Below, piece after piece: positions 55,623-64,000 of a stretch of 64,000 nt of DNA; position 1 is the first letter of the stretch; each line of letters starts with the position of its first letter. This stretch comes from Mycobacterium sp. DL440. Its GTDB lineage: Bacteria > Actinomycetota > Actinomycetes > Mycobacteriales > Mycobacteriaceae. Below the pieces are notes generated by a model. It searched no databases, was not told the origin of the DNA, and was given only the letters and a program-made list of their open reading frames with translations. A program made the translations under genes and the position numbers. The stretch is taken from assembly GCF_011745145.1 (NCBI RefSeq), contig NZ_CP050191.1:1019991-1083990 (forward strand), in the 5' to 3' direction.

Positions 55623-57494
55623 TCAATGGTGGTGACGATGATGCCCACCGTTCGTGTCGGGCATGGACTGATCGGGGGCCGCCGGATCGATGACGCGGAG
55701 CTGGCGCATCATCTCGTGGTCCTCGTGGTCGAGCATGTGGCAGTGCCACACATAGCCGCGTAATGCACTGCCGTCAGGTCCGTTGAAGATCGCGTCCGGG
55801 TCGAACCCGAGTTCTTGGGCGGTGGGCCAGCGCACCAGGATGCGGGTGATCTGACCGCGTGGGCAGCGTACGGTGTCCTTCCAGCCTGTCTCGTATGGTG
55901 CGGGCGGCTGCAATGGCCCGCTCACATAGTCTTCGGCCGACGGCGCCCACCGCTTGCCGACGCGGATGTGCATTCCTTGCTCCACCGCATAGCGTGGATG
56001 ATCGTAGTTCTGTCTGCCGATCACCCGGAACTGGATGAGGTGCAGGTGAATTGCGTGTACCTGGATGGTGGCATCGGCGTTGATCAGGTTCCACATCTGG
56101 ACGGTGCCCTGTGGGGCCTCGTCGACGTCGGGGCTGTCGAACATCAGGTTGTCGATGTTCATCATGATCCACGACATCAGCAGGCCTTTGGTGTAGAGAC
56201 TGCTGTTCAGTGTGTGGTTCGAGACTTCGCTCGGTTGCGAAAGTGGCGGCAGTGCAGGCGGTTTGCCAGCTGTGCCGCGCAGGGTGTCGGGAATCGAGGT
56301 GTATCTACCCGGCTTGTCGGTCGCCTCGAACTCCATCACCTCGCGCACTGCGGCGCCGCCCGGCATCTGGCCGAACAACGAGATCTGCATCAGGTTGATC
56401 ATTTCCACGGCATCGCCGGGAGCGAAGCCGGAGAAATCGACCAGGATGTCGTAGCGCTCACCCGCTGCCATGTCCAATGCGCCGACCAGCACCGGCTCGT
56501 CGAGCAGCCCACCGTCGCTGCCGATCACCCAGAACGGCATCCTGTTGGAGAAGCTGATCCGGTAGTCGTTGAGCTGGGACGCTTGCACGATCCGAAAGCG
56601 GTATACGCCACGGTCGACCATCAACTTCGGCCAGGCTTTGCCGTTCACCACGATGACGTCTCCGGCCAGTCCACCACCCCAGAGACGCTCGAATATCGGT
56701 GTGCGGACACTGTTGTAGCGCATGCCGCCGTTGCGATAGAAGACCTTGTCCGAGATCACCAGCGGAACCTCGTGCTCACCCGCCGGCAGCCCCAGGGGAT
56801 TTTCCTCGGCGCCGGTGTCGAATTCGTCGCGGATCCAGTAGGGCGCGGCCAGGCCGGCGTAGACGTTGAGGCGCGTCAATCCCATCGAATGGTCGTGGTA
56901 CCACAGCGATGTGGCCTCCAATTCGTTGGCGAAGCAGTAGTTGACACTTTGGCCCGGCGCCATGCACGAGGTCGGGTAGCCATCGTCGACGGGCCGGTTC
57001 GGGGCGCCGTGCAGGTGGATGACCAGCGGGGGATGATGTGCGTGTTCCTTGCGAGCGCCGTGCACGCGATGGTCGATGTACTCGGCCAGGATGTGGTGGC
57101 CGAGGCCGTTGACGAATGTCGTGACCGTATCGTCGCCGCGTTCTACCTCGATGACCGGGCCGAGGTGGCTGGCCCCGTCGAAACCCCAACTGCGAGCGGG
57201 CAACATGTCCCGGTGGAATTGATGCTCGTGCTCGGCGGCGATGATCTGGCCGCCCAGGGGTCGACGCGGCAGGATCGGCAGCGGATCGACGTATTTCTGC
57301 AAGCGTGGTGAATGGAAGCCGACGAAGGAGTAGTCCGGCAGCGTCGGTTGGTCGTGGTCGGTGTCAGGCCAGAACGGCGCGGGGTCCGCGCGACCGAATG
57401 CGGCGCTGGCGAGTAGCCCGCCCGCGCCCATGGCGGTCGTGGTCAACATTCGCCGCCGGCTGATGAGTGGATCGTGCCCCCGAGGAAACCCCAC
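55623..57494 (-). CDS. Tat-exported multicopper oxidase (CotA/bilirubin oxidase type)
   Basis: A protein of about 623 residues with a twin-arginine signal (SRRRMLTTTAMGAGGLLASA) and three cupredoxin domains. Copper ligands lie in IHLHGAPN, WYHDHSMG, IHLHLIQF and WHCHMLDHEDHEM, covering the T1, T2 and T3 sites. The protein ends in a His-rich tail (NGGHHRHHH). It would oxidise phenols, Cu(I) or similar donors with reduction of O2 to water, outside the membrane. The GTG at 57494 keeps the Arg pair and lies downstream of the operator; 57533 (ATG) is possible but would put the operator inside the gene. The TetR gene is 86 nt upstream on the same strand. Confidence 0.87.
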   Translation of the reverse strand: MGFPRGHDPLISRRRMLTTTAMGAGGLLASAAFGRADPAPFWPDTDHDQPTLPDYSFVGFHSPRLQKYVDPLPILPRRPLGGQIIAAEHEHQFHRDMLPARSWGFDGASHLGPVIEVERGDDTVTTFVNGLGHHILAEYIDHRVHGARKEHAHHPPLVIHLHGAPNRPVDDGYPTSCMAPGQSVNYCFANELEATSLWYHDHSMGLTRLNVYAGLAAPYWIRDEFDTGAEENPLGLPAGEHEVPLVISDKVFYRNGGMRYNSVRTPIFERLWGGGLAGDVIVVNGKAWPKLMVDRGVYRFRIVQASQLNDYRISFSNRMPFWVIGSDGGLLDEPVLVGALDMAAGERYDILVDFSGFAPGDAVEMINLMQISLFGQMPGGAAVREVMEFEATDKPGRYTSIPDTLRGTAGKPPALPPLSQPSEVSNHTLNSSLYTKGLLMSWIMMNIDNLMFDSPDVDEAPQGTVQMWNLINADATIQVHAIHLHLIQFRVIGRQNYDHPRYAVEQGMHIRVGKRWAPSAEDYVSGPLQPPAPYETGWKDTVRCPRGQITRILVRWPTAQELGFDPDAIFNGPDGSALRGYVWHCHMLDHEDHEMMRQLRVIDPAAPDQSMPDTNGGHHRHHH

Positions 57495-57501
57495 CCCATT
57501 T

Positions 57502-57524
57502 CCATACCACACCGTATGGTATGG
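57502..57524. promoter_or_regulatory. TetR operator candidate ahead of the multicopper oxidase (CCATAC-N6-GTATGG)
   Basis: CCATAC and GTATGG lie 6 nt apart at 57502-57519. A second reading, CCATACCA-N7-TGGTATGG, is a perfect 8+7+8 palindrome over 57502-57524. The 18-bp frame is the same as at 60004-60021. It sits 8-30 nt upstream of the chosen start. Confidence 0.65.
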
Positions 57525-57580
57525 ATACGGCAAAACGGCGCAGATGTCCGGTGCTCGCAGGGGGCGCGGGTATGGCGTGG

Positions 57581-58147
57581 TCAGGGCCTGACCATGAAGT
57601 CCAGAAAGCGTTCTCGCTGAGGTGCGGTGAGCGGTAACGGTTTTGACCCGGCCAGCTGCAGAAAGCCGACGCCTGCCGCGAACGTGGTGCCGGCACGCAG
57701 TTCGGCCTCATCGGCACTGAATCCCAACTCGACAAAGGCCTGCCGCACCGCGCGCATGACCCGCCGGTCCGATGCGTCCACGCTCGCAGCCACGGTGGCG
57801 TCGGCGCGAGCCCACTCGCGCATGGTGCGCTCCAGCTTCCAGTGCCGGGGGCTCACCAACGCGGTGATCATCATCGACAGCCGCTCACGGGGCGGATGAT
57901 CCTTGATGTCGCTGTAAACGCGATGCTCTTCGCCGCGCTGACTCCCCCAGGATTCGATCAGCGCGGCGCGGTACGCCGCCATATCGCTGAAATGCCAGTA
58001 GAAACTGCCCTTGGTGACGCCGAGCCGGTCGCAGAGTCGGTCAACTTTGAGGGCCTGCAAGCCGTCTTCGGTCAGCAGTGAATATCCCGCCTGGATCCAG
58101 TCGTCCACGGACAGCCGGTTGCCACCATGGGTGCGAGGGGTGGGCAT
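57581..58147 (-). CDS. TetR-family transcriptional regulator
   Basis: A 188-residue regulator. The helix-turn-helix region is VDRLCDRLGVTKGSFYWHFSDMAAYRAAL, at about residues 36-64, in the branch whose recognition helix carries KGSFYWHF. The C-terminal ligand pocket is helical with GTTFAAGVGFLQLAG. It lies between the azoreductase (51 nt upstream) and the multicopper oxidase (86 nt downstream), all on the minus strand. The matching operators at 57502 and 60004 point to control of both transcription units, the second of which includes its own gene. Confidence 0.9.
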   Translation of the reverse strand: MPTPRTHGGNRLSVDDWIQAGYSLLTEDGLQALKVDRLCDRLGVTKGSFYWHFSDMAAYRAALIESWGSQRGEEHRVYSDIKDHPPRERLSMMITALVSPRHWKLERTMREWARADATVAASVDASDRRVMRAVRQAFVELGFSADEAELRAGTTFAAGVGFLQLAGSKPLPLTAPQRERFLDFMVRP

Positions 58148-58198
58148 GCGGGCAGCCTACGGGACGGGACACCGCCCATCAGACAGTCGGGCGATTGT

Positions 58199-58810
58199 TC
58201 AGCGGGCCGCTGCGCGTGCCAACTCGATGGCCTCGGCGCGCATCTGTTCTCGCTCGGCGGGCGTCCAGCGGGTGGTCGGTTCCACCACCAATGTCTCCAC
58301 CGCATACCCCAGCATCCCGAACACGTACTCCAGATACGGCTTCTGGAAATCCTGCAGTTCAGGGTGGCGCCCGTCGTAGGCACTGCTGCGGGTCAGGATG
58401 AGCTGCAACGGTTTTCCCTGCCCGAGGGTGCCGACATGCTCGCCGCGCTCGTTGAGCGTGAAGCTGGCCACCGGTTGCACGATGATGTCGATCCATGCCT
58501 TCAGTGCATGCGGCACATGCCAGTTCCACATGGGGGAGGAGATCACCAGCTGGTCGAAGCCGCGCACTCGCTCGATCTCGCCGAGCACCTGCTGCCATAC
58601 CGATTGCTGGTCCTCGGTGATCGGCTCGCCGAACAGTTGCGCGAACTTCGCGATCGCCGCATCCCGGCCGAAGCGCAGCACATCGTCGTCCCACACTGAG
58701 AACCGTTCCACCTCGCCGACCCCGTCGGCGGCATCCAGATAGGCCTGCGCCAATTGTGAGGACAATGCGTCGTCCCCTTTTGGGCTGGCCTCTATCCACA
58801 GAGTCCGCAT
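58199..58810 (-). CDS. FMN-dependent NADH-azoreductase/quinone reductase
   Basis: A 203-residue flavodoxin-like protein of the AzoR family. The FMN-phosphate loop is in IEASPKGDDALSSQL near the N-terminus, and SPMWNWHVPHALKAWIDIIV matches the family's flavin-contact helix. It reduces quinones and azo compounds by two electrons, and could also supply reduced flavin to the oxygenase encoded 13 nt upstream. The pair is likely co-transcribed from the 60004 operator-promoter. Confidence 0.88.
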   Translation of the reverse strand: MRTLWIEASPKGDDALSSQLAQAYLDAADGVGEVERFSVWDDDVLRFGRDAAIAKFAQLFGEPITEDQQSVWQQVLGEIERVRGFDQLVISSPMWNWHVPHALKAWIDIIVQPVASFTLNERGEHVGTLGQGKPLQLILTRSSAYDGRHPELQDFQKPYLEYVFGMLGYAVETLVVEPTTRWTPAEREQMRAEAIELARAAAR

Positions 58811-58823
58811 CAGTTCAGCTCCG

Positions 58824-59990
58824 TCAGATCATCGAGGTCCGGGGGATCTTCATCCCCAGCGCCAGCGCACCGGCCAGTTCGCGGCTGGTGTCGTAGTCGA
58901 ACACCACATGTCCGGACAGCACGTCGACGTCGCGTTTGAACCGCTGCAGGGGGCTGGACAGGAAATGGATGCTGGCCCCGCCCGCGCCCAGGAGCTGGGC
59001 GATCACCGTCCGCGATTCGCCGACGATGTGCGCGGCCGCCAGGCGCGCCTGTGCGCGAACGGGCTTCTCCACTGCGTCGCCGGCCGTCACGATGGCCTCG
59101 ATCTCACCGACGGTGTCGGCCAGCAGGCCGTGCAATGCGCGGATCCGGACCTGAGCCTCGGCCAGATGTGCCTGCGCGATCGGCTTGTCCTTCTGCATGA
59201 CGCCCTCGTAGGGCAGGACGCGCTCACCCAGACGCTGCGCGTAGATCTCGGTGACTCGCTCGGCGCTGCCCAGGGCGGGCATCGCCGCGAGCAGGGCCAG
59301 GGCGGGCACCATCGGCCAGCGGTAGGCGGCGCTGTCGTGGAGGCCGGCGCCTGGCGCGGTACCGGAGTAGATGTCGAGCACTTTCACCAGTCGGTGCTCC
59401 GGGACGAAGACGTCGGTGGCGATGGCGTCGTTGGAGCCGGTGGCCCGCATGCCGTCGGTGTGCCACACGTCGGCCACGGTCACATCGCCGATGGGCAGCA
59501 GCGCCAGTGCCGGATACAGCGCATCGTCGGGTCCGCACAGCGCGGCGACGATGATCCAGTTGCCGTGCATGACGCCGGTGGCCCAGGACCACCTGCCGGT
59601 CAGACGGATGCCGCCGTCGGCCGGCAGTCCGCGCCCCGTCGGCGCGAGTGGGGCGGGGGCGAGGAACGGGCGGCTCGCGAACGCCTCCTCCTGGGCCTGC
59701 TCGCCGAACAGCGACAGCATCCAGTTGTGCAGGGCCAGGAAGCCGATCGTCCAGGCGCTCGACGTGCAGCCGTGGGCCATCCGTCGTACCGGATCCAGGA
59801 TGGCCGGGAAAACGGCCTGCTGACCGCCGTAGCGGGCGGGTACCAGGAGCTCGGTGAAACCGGACTCGGTGAGGTCGGCGACCGTCGCATCGGGAAGCCG
59901 GCGCAACTCCTCGGCTTCACCGGCGCGCTCGGCCAGTCGAGTGACGAATTCGGCAGTGATGACGCAGTCCGTGGTGGGGGGCGAGGTCAT
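58824..59990 (-). CDS. Acyl-CoA dehydrogenase-like flavin monooxygenase (HsaA/DszC type)
   Basis: A 388-residue protein with the acyl-CoA dehydrogenase fold but the sequence features of group D flavin monooxygenases: LVPARYGGQQAVFPAILDPVRRMAHGCTSSAWTIGF, GRWSWATGVMHGNWII and a C-terminal SSPLQRFKRDVDVLSGH. It has no catalytic EGT motif, consistent with oxygenase rather than dehydrogenase activity. Relatives hydroxylate phenols or sulfur compounds using a separate flavin reductase. The ATG at 59990 lies 7 nt after TAACTT (minus strand, 59998-60003), so it is probably leaderless. The operator at 60004-60021 directly abuts this -10 box. Confidence 0.82.
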   Translation of the reverse strand: MTSPPTTDCVITAEFVTRLAERAGEAEELRRLPDATVADLTESGFTELLVPARYGGQQAVFPAILDPVRRMAHGCTSSAWTIGFLALHNWMLSLFGEQAQEEAFASRPFLAPAPLAPTGRGLPADGGIRLTGRWSWATGVMHGNWIIVAALCGPDDALYPALALLPIGDVTVADVWHTDGMRATGSNDAIATDVFVPEHRLVKVLDIYSGTAPGAGLHDSAAYRWPMVPALALLAAMPALGSAERVTEIYAQRLGERVLPYEGVMQKDKPIAQAHLAEAQVRIRALHGLLADTVGEIEAIVTAGDAVEKPVRAQARLAAAHIVGESRTVIAQLLGAGGASIHFLSSPLQRFKRDVDVLSGHVVFDYDTSRELAGALALGMKIPRTSMI

Positions 59991-60003
59991 GGCCCGAAAG
60001 TTA

Positions 60004-60021
60004 CCATACTTTTTAGTATGG
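60004..60021. promoter_or_regulatory. TetR operator candidate ahead of the flavin monooxygenase (CCATAC-N6-GTATGG)
   Basis: CCATACTTTTTAGTATGG is a perfect 7+4+7 palindrome and shares the CCATAC-N6-GTATGG frame with 57502-57519. It lies directly upstream of the minus-strand -10 box TAACTT, between -35 and -10, the classic repressor position. Confidence 0.7.
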
Positions 60022-61430
<1,409 letters not shown>

Positions 61431-61438
61431 GCCGAGTT

Positions 61439-61502
61439 CCGCGAACAGACGCAAAACTGCCCCAAATCCTCGGATTTGGGGCAGTTTTGCGTCTGTTCGC
61501 GG
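61439..61502. terminator. Perfect 31-bp bidirectional terminator, GCGARCAGAC family
   Basis: The arms from CCGCGAACAGACGCAAAACT inward match without a mismatch around a CTCG loop. It starts 9 nt after the antigen 85 stop and ends 15 nt before the convergent fadE23 stop, so it serves both genes. The GCGAACAGAC arm matches the other family copies with one base changed. Confidence 0.9.
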
Positions 61503-61516
61503 AGGAAAAGTAACCG

Positions 61517-62737
61517 CTACTTCAGTTCGGCCGAGGACAGGCCAAGCAGGCGGCGGGCGACCACCAGCTGCTGGATCTGCTGCGTGCCTTCGAAGATGTC
61601 GAGGATCTTGGAGTCACGGGCCCACTTTTCCAACAGCGTCTGCTCGGAATAGCCGGTGGTGCCGGCCATTTCGACGGCCTTGAGGGTGATGTCGCTGGCC
61701 ACCCGGGCGGCCTTGGCCTTGCCCATCGAGGCTTCCTTGGAGTTGGGGATGCTGTTGTCGGCCTGCCATGCCGAGCGGACCGTCAACAGGTACCCGGCCT
61801 CCCAGTCGGCCTCCATCCGCAGGAACTCTGCCGCGGGGGCGCTCTGCGCATGGGCCGGCTTGTCGTAGGAGATCTCGATGCCTGCGTCGGTGAGGATCGC
61901 CCGCAGGTCTTCCAGCGCGGCGCGGGCGATGCCGACCGCCATGGCCGCCACGATGGGCCGGGTGTTGTCGAAGGTCTCCATGACCCCGGCAAAACCCTTC
62001 TCTACGTGGACCTCTGGATCACCCAGCAGGTTGTCCTTGGGGATGCGGGCGTTCTCGAAGCGGATCACCGCGGTGTCGGACGCTTTGATGCCCAGCTTGT
62101 GCTCCAGGCGCTCGACGGTTACGCCGGGGTGTTCGCGCGGCACGATGAACGACTTGATGGCCGCCCGGCCCAACGACTTGTCCAGCGTCGCCCACACCAC
62201 GATGTGGGATGCGCGTGAACCCGCGGTGACGAAGATCTTCTCGCCGTTGATCACGTACTCGTCGCCGTCGAGCACCGCTGTGGTGGTCACCGCGGCGGAA
62301 TCCGACCCGAAGGACGGCTCGGTGATGGCCATCGCGGCCCACACGTCCTTGCCGAGGCGGTCGAGCTGATCAGGGGTGGCCACCGAGGAGATGGCGGCGT
62401 TGCCCAGGCCCTGGCGTGGCACCGACAGCAGTAGGGCGACATCGCCCCAGCTGACCTCCAGTGCGTTGAGCAGTGCGGACATGTTGGCGCCGTTGACCGT
62501 GACGTGCTCGCCCTTGGTGTTGGCGTCGTCGCGGAACGCCTCGGCGCCCGCGAACGAGATCGTCTTGGCTTCCGAGATGCCTTCGAACAGGGTGGCCAGG
62601 GTGTCCAGCTCGACGGGGTAGGCGTGCTCGGCGAGGTCGTACTTGCGCGAGATCGGGCGAAGCATCTCGGCGGCGCCCTGGTGGCCCTTCTCGATGACCG
62701 CCTGGAGCTTGCGGGGCATTTCCAGATTGATTGCCAT
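61517..62737 (-). CDS. fadE23: Acyl-CoA dehydrogenase FadE23
   Basis: A 406-residue acyl-CoA dehydrogenase. Substrate/FAD segments are MAITEPSFGSDSAAVTTTA and EKIFVTAGSRASHIVV; the active-site region ends with Glu383 in DIFEGTQQIQQLVVARRLLG. It is paired with fadE24 upstream in the same order as M. tuberculosis Rv3139-Rv3140. Mycobacterial FadEs encoded as adjacent pairs often form heterotetramers, which is inferred here. From memory this pair is among isoniazid-induced genes in M. tuberculosis. The ATG at 62737 is 38 nt past the fadE24 stop. Confidence 0.87.
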   Translation of the reverse strand: MAINLEMPRKLQAVIEKGHQGAAEMLRPISRKYDLAEHAYPVELDTLATLFEGISEAKTISFAGAEAFRDDANTKGEHVTVNGANMSALLNALEVSWGDVALLLSVPRQGLGNAAISSVATPDQLDRLGKDVWAAMAITEPSFGSDSAAVTTTAVLDGDEYVINGEKIFVTAGSRASHIVVWATLDKSLGRAAIKSFIVPREHPGVTVERLEHKLGIKASDTAVIRFENARIPKDNLLGDPEVHVEKGFAGVMETFDNTRPIVAAMAVGIARAALEDLRAILTDAGIEISYDKPAHAQSAPAAEFLRMEADWEAGYLLTVRSAWQADNSIPNSKEASMGKAKAARVASDITLKAVEMAGTTGYSEQTLLEKWARDSKILDIFEGTQQIQQLVVARRLLGLSSAELK

Positions 62738-62775
62738 GATTAGTCTTTCAGCTCAGGAAAAGGAATGAGGCCGGG

Positions 62776-64000
62776 CTAGATGACTACGACACCCTCGGCG
62801 ACGCCGATGGCCCGCAGGTCGCGGTACCAGCGCTCGACCGGATGTTCCTTGGTGTAACCGTGACCGCCGAGCAGCTGGACACCGTCCAGGCCGATCTGCA
62901 TGCCCTTGTCGGTGCCGAGCTTGCGCGCGAGTGCTGCCTCACGGGCGAACGGCAGGCCCTGCTCGGCGCGGGCGGCGCCGCGCCAGGTGATCAGCCGCAG
63001 GCCGTCGAGTTCGATGGCGATGTTGGCGGCCATGAACGCCACCGACTGACGGTGGGCGATCGGCTCACCGAAGGCCGTGCGTTCCTTGATGTAGGGGATG
63101 ACGTAGTCGAGTACCGCATGCGAGGTGCCGACGGCCAGTGCGGCCCAGCCCAGCCGGGACAGGGCGATGGCCTCGCTGTAGTCCTGATCGGTCGCGCCGT
63201 CCTCGCCGAGACGGTTGCCCAGCGGCACCGCCACGTTGTCGAGCTCGATCTGGCCGAGGGCGGCCGCACGGATACCCATGCTCGGGTCGGGCTTGACTGT
63301 GAGACCCGGTGACGCGGCCTCGATGATGAACAACGCCGGCTTACCGTTCAATTGTGCTGCCACTATGAACAATTCGGCATCGGCGGCGGCCGGGACCAGA
63401 GACTTGACACCGGACAGGCGGTACCCGCTGGGGGTGCGTACTGCGGTGGTCTTGAGCGCCGTGGGGTCGAACAGGGCATGCGGTTCGGCAATCGCCACGC
63501 AGGCCTGCGGCACGTTCTCGCCGGCGAATTCCTTGAGATAGGTGGCCTGCTGGTCGGCGCTGCCCCAGTGGGTCAGTGCCGACGCGACGCCACCAGGAGC
63601 CAGGATCGGCAGGGCCAGACCCATGTCGCCGTAGGCCAGGGCCTCGGCGACGAGCGCATTGGTGACGGTGCTGCGGTGCTCGGCGATGCCGTCGAAGTCC
63701 TCGGGCACGTTGACGGCGGTGATGCCGAGCTCGGCGGCCTTGGCGATCAGATCCGCCGGGTAGCCGGCGGCCGCGTCGGCGTCGTGCGCGGCGGGCCGCA
63801 GGATCTCCGCGGCGAAGTCCTGGACCGTCTCGACGATCATCTGCTGGTCTTCGTCGGGCGTCAGGTCGAAGTAGTCGGCTCCGCTGGCCTTCAGCCGGGT
63901 CGGCGCCTTGCCCAGGCCCTGGACCCGCTGGAATTGCCGGGTAGCGGCGCCGGCGGCGGAAAACGCCTGCTTCACACCGTATTTCAGGCCGCGGTTGAGC
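62776..64000 (-). CDS. fadE24: Acyl-CoA dehydrogenase FadE24 (5' end outside the window)
   Basis: The frame stays open to the end of the window; the GTG at 63975 (VKQAFSAAG) is unlikely to be the start, since upstream residues LNRGLKYG continue in frame. The 399 or more residues visible show an acyl-CoA dehydrogenase: CVAIAEPHALFDPTALKTTAV, then LSRLGWAALAVGTSHAVLDY, then LLGGHGYTKEHPVERWYRDL. The C-terminus stops at VAEGVVVI, where relatives continue with YEGT and a further helix, so the usual active-site ending is altered and shortened. This suggests dependence on the FadE23 partner. From memory the M. tuberculosis protein is longer than the part visible here. Confidence 0.85.
   Translation of the reverse strand, partial: LNRGLKYGVKQAFSAAGAATRQFQRVQGLGKAPTRLKASGADYFDLTPDEDQQMIVETVQDFAAEILRPAAHDADAAAGYPADLIAKAAELGITAVNVPEDFDGIAEHRSTVTNALVAEALAYGDMGLALPILAPGGVASALTHWGSADQQATYLKEFAGENVPQACVAIAEPHALFDPTALKTTAVRTPSGYRLSGVKSLVPAAADAELFIVAAQLNGKPALFIIEAASPGLTVKPDPSMGIRAAALGQIELDNVAVPLGNRLGEDGATDQDYSEAIALSRLGWAALAVGTSHAVLDYVIPYIKERTAFGEPIAHRQSVAFMAANIAIELDGLRLITWRGAARAEQGLPFAREAALARKLGTDKGMQIGLDGVQLLGGHGYTKEHPVERWYRDLRAIGVAEGVVVI

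Noticed and set aside
55815..57311. 498-residue open frame on the plus strand
   Set aside because: Antisense to the multicopper oxidase, which carries clear copper motifs.

Overview
This window is chromosomal DNA of a mycobacterium, most likely an environmental, fast-growing Mycolicibacterium-type species. The sequence is GC-rich throughout. It carries an antigen 85 mycolyltransferase, the FadE23/FadE24 acyl-CoA dehydrogenase pair, a 14-gene nuoA-N operon preceded by an Rv3143-like response regulator, several F420/FMN-dependent luciferase-fold enzymes, an EthA-like Baeyer-Villiger monooxygenase and a Ddn-like protein. Many genes look leaderless, with an ATG or GTG 6-8 nt after a TAnnnT box. 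There are no PE/PPE genes, insertion sequences, integrases or CRISPR arrays. The species assignment is inference; the gene identities rest on the translated sequences.

Layout. 1-10.8 kb: the 3' part of a SARP-type regulator, a berberine-bridge-like FAD oxidase, the initiator tRNA with promoter and terminator, a DUF3298-like lipoprotein, an AtoE-type fatty acid transporter, a DHA2 drug exporter, an SDR, a 49-residue basic protein and a glutaryl-CoA dehydrogenase-like FadE. 11-20.8 kb: an acyltransferase/SGNH membrane enzyme, then oxidoreductases (Ddn-like, quinone reductase, zinc alcohol dehydrogenase, amine oxidase, F420 enzyme, BVMO) and an AraC regulator. 20.9-29.5 kb: a hypothetical/kinase-like pair divergent from a TetR gene, then a transporter - monooxygenase - SnoaL - PIG-L deacetylase - alcohol dehydrogenase run, and an enoyl-CoA hydratase. 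29.6-45.5 kb: complex I (nuoN to nuoA, all minus strand) and the response regulator. 45.6-60 kb: accessory catabolic genes, dominated by an eight-gene minus-strand operon (homogentisate dioxygenase-like, hydrolase, CaiB, HMG-CoA lyase, TetR, FadE, kinase-like, DUF6285) and a redox operon (flavin monooxygenase, azoreductase, TetR, multicopper oxidase). 60-64 kb: antigen 85, fadE23 and the 3' part of fadE24.

From memory, M. tuberculosis has fadE24-fadE23 close to the Rv3143-nuo cluster. Here roughly 16 kb of catabolic and redox genes lie between these two conserved blocks, so 45.6-61.4 kb is best seen as an accessory insertion.

The most interesting signals are regulatory. (1) Two copies of an identical operator frame, CCATAC-N6-GTATGG, lie in front of the flavin monooxygenase and the multicopper oxidase, on either side of their TetR gene; they define a small, apparently undescribed redox regulon. 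(2) A family of hairpins built on GCGARCAGAC / GTCTGYTCGC recurs four times. One copy lies inside the nuo operon between nuoF and nuoG, and one supplies the start codon of an enoyl-CoA hydratase. (3) A near-consensus CRP site lies just upstream of nuoA.
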